Below are positions 5,456 to 7,330 of a stretch of 7,330 bases of DNA, in pieces; positions within the stretch are counted from its first letter, which is position 1; the number at the start of each line of letters is the position of its first letter. Origin of the DNA: Thiobacillus denitrificans (GTDB lineage Bacteria; Pseudomonadota; Gammaproteobacteria; Burkholderiales; Thiobacillaceae); NCBI GenBank assembly GCA_002424845.1, contig DILD01000044.1:1-7330 (forward strand), written 5' to 3'. The notes beneath the pieces were generated by a model, which made no database searches, was not told the origin of the DNA, and was given only the letters and a program-made list of their open reading frames with translations. The translations under genes were made by a program, and so were the position numbers.

Positions 5456-6300
5456 ACCGGCCCGTTATGCTCGATGCCGGCGCGCCGCACACGGCCACGG
5501 TGGTATCGCGCACCCAGGAATCGCCGACCATCTTCACCCTGCAGCTGCGCTTCGACGATGCGGCGCTGCAGGCGGCCTATCGCTTCGCACCGGGCCAGTT
5601 CAACATGCTGTATCTCTATGGCGTCGGCGAGGTGCCGATTTCCATCATGTCCGACCCGGAAGAGCGTGGCGTCATCGGCCACACCATCCGTGCGCAGGGC
5701 CGGGTCACCCAGGGTCTGGCGGCGCTTCAGCCTGGCGACCGGGTGGGACTGCGCGGTCCGTTCGGGCGCGGCTGGCCGCTGCAGGATGCCGACGGTCACG
5801 ATGTCGTGCTGGTGACGGGCGGGCTCGGCTGCGCACCGGTGGTGTCGGTCATTCATTACGTGCTGCGACGGCGCGAGCATTTCGGCCGGCTGATCATCAT
5901 TCAGGGCGTGAAGCATGCCGAGGACCTGATCTGGCGCGAGCAGTACGACCAGTGGGCGACGCTGCCGGACACGCAGGTGCTGGTGGCGGCGAACGAGGGC
6001 GCGGCATTCTGGCCCTGGCATGTCGGCCGTGTGACCGAGCTGTTCGAACTCGCCAGCTTCGACCCGAACCGGGCCGTGGCGATGATGTGCGGGCCGGAAG
6101 GCATGATGCACGTCGCGGCCAAGAGCCTGCTGGCGCGCGGCTTGCCCGAATCGCATCTCTATCTGAGCATGGAACGCAACATGCAGTGCGCGGTGGGCCG
6201 CTGCGGACATTGCCAGTTCGGTGGCGCATTTGTCTGTCGTGACGGCCCGGTGTTCAACTGGGGCGAAGTCAAGGCCTTGCTGGCCCACAAGGGATTTTGA
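5452..6300 (+). CDS. hydG: Group 3b [NiFe] hydrogenase gamma subunit, FAD/NAD(P)-binding
   Basis: A 282-residue flavoprotein reductase of the ferredoxin-NADP reductase fold, related to PyrK and to anaerobic sulfite reductase subunit B. It exchanges electrons between the hydrogenase clusters and NAD(P)(H). Seen in order: an FAD-binding barrel with FAPGQFNMLYLYGVGEVPIS (the PIS at 62-64 stands for the flavin-binding RxYS-type motif), GPFGRGWPL, the nucleotide-binding loop TGGLGCAP around 122-129, MMCGPEGMM, and a C-terminal 2Fe-2S motif C246-x4-C251-x2-C254-x7-C262. The start ATG overlaps the beta-subunit stop (ATGA), so translation is probably coupled; the frame is open further upstream to 5140, but that part overlaps beta. 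Its stop shares one base with the next ATG (TGATG). NADP versus NAD preference cannot be read from sequence by eye. Confidence 0.93.
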   Translation: MNRPVMLDAGAPHTATVVSRTQESPTIFTLQLRFDDAALQAAYRFAPGQFNMLYLYGVGEVPISIMSDPEERGVIGHTIRAQGRVTQGLAALQPGDRVGLRGPFGRGWPLQDADGHDVVLVTGGLGCAPVVSVIHYVLRRREHFGRLIIIQGVKHAEDLIWREQYDQWATLPDTQVLVAANEGAAFWPWHVGRVTELFELASFDPNRAVAMMCGPEGMMHVAAKSLLARGLPESHLYLSMERNMQCAVGRCGHCQFGGAFVCRDGPVFNWGEVKALLAHKGF

Positions 6301-7103
6301 TGAAGACGATAGCCGCTTCTGCCGTCCGTCCGCGTGTCGCAGTCCACAAGTTCAGTTCCTGTGACGGTTGTCAGCTTGCCTTTCTCAATCTCGGTGAGGA
6401 CCTGCTGACGCTCGCCAGTCGGGTCGACCTGGTTCACTTTGCCGAAGCCGGTCCGCTCGATCCGGATACCGAGGTGGATGTCGCCTTCGTCGAAGGCAGC
6501 GTGTCGACCCCGGAGGACACCGAGCGCATCCGGCAGATTCGCGCGCACAGCAGGCTGCTGATCGCCATTGGCGCGTGCGCTACCTCGGGCGGCATCCAGG
6601 GCCTGCGCAACGGCGTGTTCGATTCGCAATGGGTGACACAGATCTACAGCCATCCCGAGGCGATAGCCAGCCTGGAACGCTCGACGCCGATTGCAAGCCA
6701 CGTCAAGGTGGACTTCGAATTGTGGGGCTGCCCGGTCAGCGGCCCGCAGATGCTGGCGGTGGTGAATTCGCTGCTGCTCGGCGTGGCCCCGCGCGACAAT
6801 GCCGACAAGGTGTGCACCGAATGCAAGCGCCGGGGCTATCCCTGCGTCATGGTCACCCACGGCATCGCCTGCATGGGGCCGGTGACGCGCGCCGGTTGCG
6901 GCGCGCTGTGCCCCAGCCTCGGCCGCGACTGCTATGGCTGCTACGGTCCGGCGGAAAACGCCAACACCGACGCGCTGGCGGCGCGGTTCGCCGGCCTGGG
7001 CCTCGATTCCGTGGCCGTCGTGCAGCGTTTCCAGTCGATCAACAGCCAGGCGCCGGTGTTTCTGGCGGCAGCGAACAAGATCAGGGTGAGCGGCAATGAC
7101 TGA
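6300..7103 (+). CDS. hydD: Group 3b [NiFe] hydrogenase delta (small) subunit
   Basis: A 267-residue hydrogenase small subunit carrying the Fe-S chain next to the NiFe site. Proximal-cluster ligands are visible: C21 and C24 (SSCDGCQL), C93 (IGACATSGG) and C144 (WGCPVSGPQ). A C-terminal group of eight cysteines (C172, C175, C182, C191, C200, C204, C211, C214) is enough for two further 4Fe-4S clusters, as in group 3 and 4 enzymes. There is no Tat signal peptide, so the enzyme is cytoplasmic, unlike the periplasm-facing group 1 uptake hydrogenases. ATG 6300 shares its first base with the gamma stop; an in-frame TTG at 6297 lies just before it and is less likely. It overlaps the alpha gene by 8 bases. 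The length and simple one-domain layout fit group 3b. Confidence 0.95.
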   Translation: MKTIAASAVRPRVAVHKFSSCDGCQLAFLNLGEDLLTLASRVDLVHFAEAGPLDPDTEVDVAFVEGSVSTPEDTERIRQIRAHSRLLIAIGACATSGGIQGLRNGVFDSQWVTQIYSHPEAIASLERSTPIASHVKVDFELWGCPVSGPQMLAVVNSLLLGVAPRDNADKVCTECKRRGYPCVMVTHGIACMGPVTRAGCGALCPSLGRDCYGCYGPAENANTDALAARFAGLGLDSVAVVQRFQSINSQAPVFLAAANKIRVSGND

Positions 7104-7330
7104 GCAGAAGCGAACCGTGGCAATCCACGTGCCCGTGCCCGTGCTCGCGCGAGTGGAAGGCGAGGGTGCGCTCGACTTGCGCATCGACGATGGCGACATC
7201 AGCGAGCTGCGCCTGCGTATTTTCGAACCGCCGCGCTTCTTCGAGAAATTCCTCGAAGGGCGTCACTACACGGAAATCCCGGATCTCGTCGCGCGCATTT
7301 GCGGTATCTGCCCGGTTGCCTATCAGGTCA
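7096..7330 (+). CDS. hydA: Group 3b [NiFe] hydrogenase alpha (large) subunit, 5' part
   Basis: The first 78 residues of the catalytic large subunit that holds the NiFe(CN)2CO centre; the gene runs off the window. Visible are the N-terminal L0-like block ARVEGEGALDL (Glu and Gly conserved, with Glu where many other groups have His), FEPPRFFEKFLEGRHYTEIP, and the L1 motif RICGICP with the first two NiFe-ligand cysteines C69 and C72. The ATG at 7096 has AGGGTGAG (7083-7090) about 5 bases upstream and overlaps the small-subunit stop by 8 bases. The second cysteine pair (DPCxxC region) and the C-terminal processing site lie outside, so catalytic completeness cannot be judged here. Operon order and the RVEGEG/RICGICP motifs support group 3b. 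Confidence 0.93.
   Translation, partial: MTEQKRTVAIHVPVPVLARVEGEGALDLRIDDGDISELRLRIFEPPRFFEKFLEGRHYTEIPDLVARICGICPVAYQV

Noticed and set aside
7120..7150. GTGCCC tandem repeat at the start of the large subunit
   Set aside because: Only two copies encoding Val-Pro-Val-Pro within a normal reading frame; no sign of a functional repeat.
6159..7199. Minus-strand open frame of 346 codons opposite hydG, hydD and hydA
   Set aside because: It lies wholly opposite three confidently identified hydrogenase genes and shows no domain of its own.

Overview
The window reads as a chromosomal segment of a GC-rich proteobacterium, most likely a betaproteobacterium (Rhodocyclales or Nitrosomonadales-like). That placement is inferred from protein resemblance (OdhB, MlaF-like ATPase, Blc-type lipocalin, YmdB-type macrodomain) and codon usage; there is no rRNA or other marker. 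Almost the whole window is coding. I see no mobile element, tRNA, rRNA or CRISPR array.

Left part, plus strand (1-1456): the C-terminal catalytic half of the E2 component of 2-oxoglutarate dehydrogenase (odhB), followed after 2 bases by a complete MlaF-type ABC ATPase. No permease or MCE gene accompanies the ATPase, and its H-loop histidine is replaced by tyrosine. Middle part, minus strand (1499-3428): a compact, apparently co-transcribed set read in the order Blc-like outer-membrane lipocalin lipoprotein, macrodomain ADP-ribose hydrolase, VOC/glyoxalase-fold protein, and a small uncharacterised protein with a Cys-x-Cys motif. Upstream of these, also on the minus strand (3514-4179), lies a five-helix membrane protein of the mechanosensitive-channel-related TM-helix family. 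A perfect 13-bp hairpin just past its stop codon separates it from the lipocalin operon.

Right part, plus strand (4334 to the end): a tightly overlapping operon for a cytoplasmic group 3b [NiFe] hydrogenase (NADP-linked, 'sulfhydrogenase' type). The order is beta (two 4Fe-4S clusters), gamma (FAD/NAD(P)-binding with a 2Fe-2S cluster), delta (hydrogenase small subunit) and alpha (NiFe large subunit, cut by the window end). This is the same beta-gamma-delta-alpha order as hydBGDA of Pyrococcus furiosus. In the expected electron path, H2 is oxidised (or protons reduced) at the alpha NiFe site. Electrons then pass through Fe-S clusters of delta and beta to the gamma flavin and NAD(P)(H).

The hydrogenase operon and the channel gene diverge from a 154-bp spacer. 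It holds a perfect minus-strand TATAAT, a weaker plus-strand -10 candidate and two inverted repeats placed where operators could sit. Nothing here is clearly a new system. The best leads are the non-canonical ATPase beside odhB, the unknown fourth gene of the minus-strand operon and the dyad before the hydrogenase operon.
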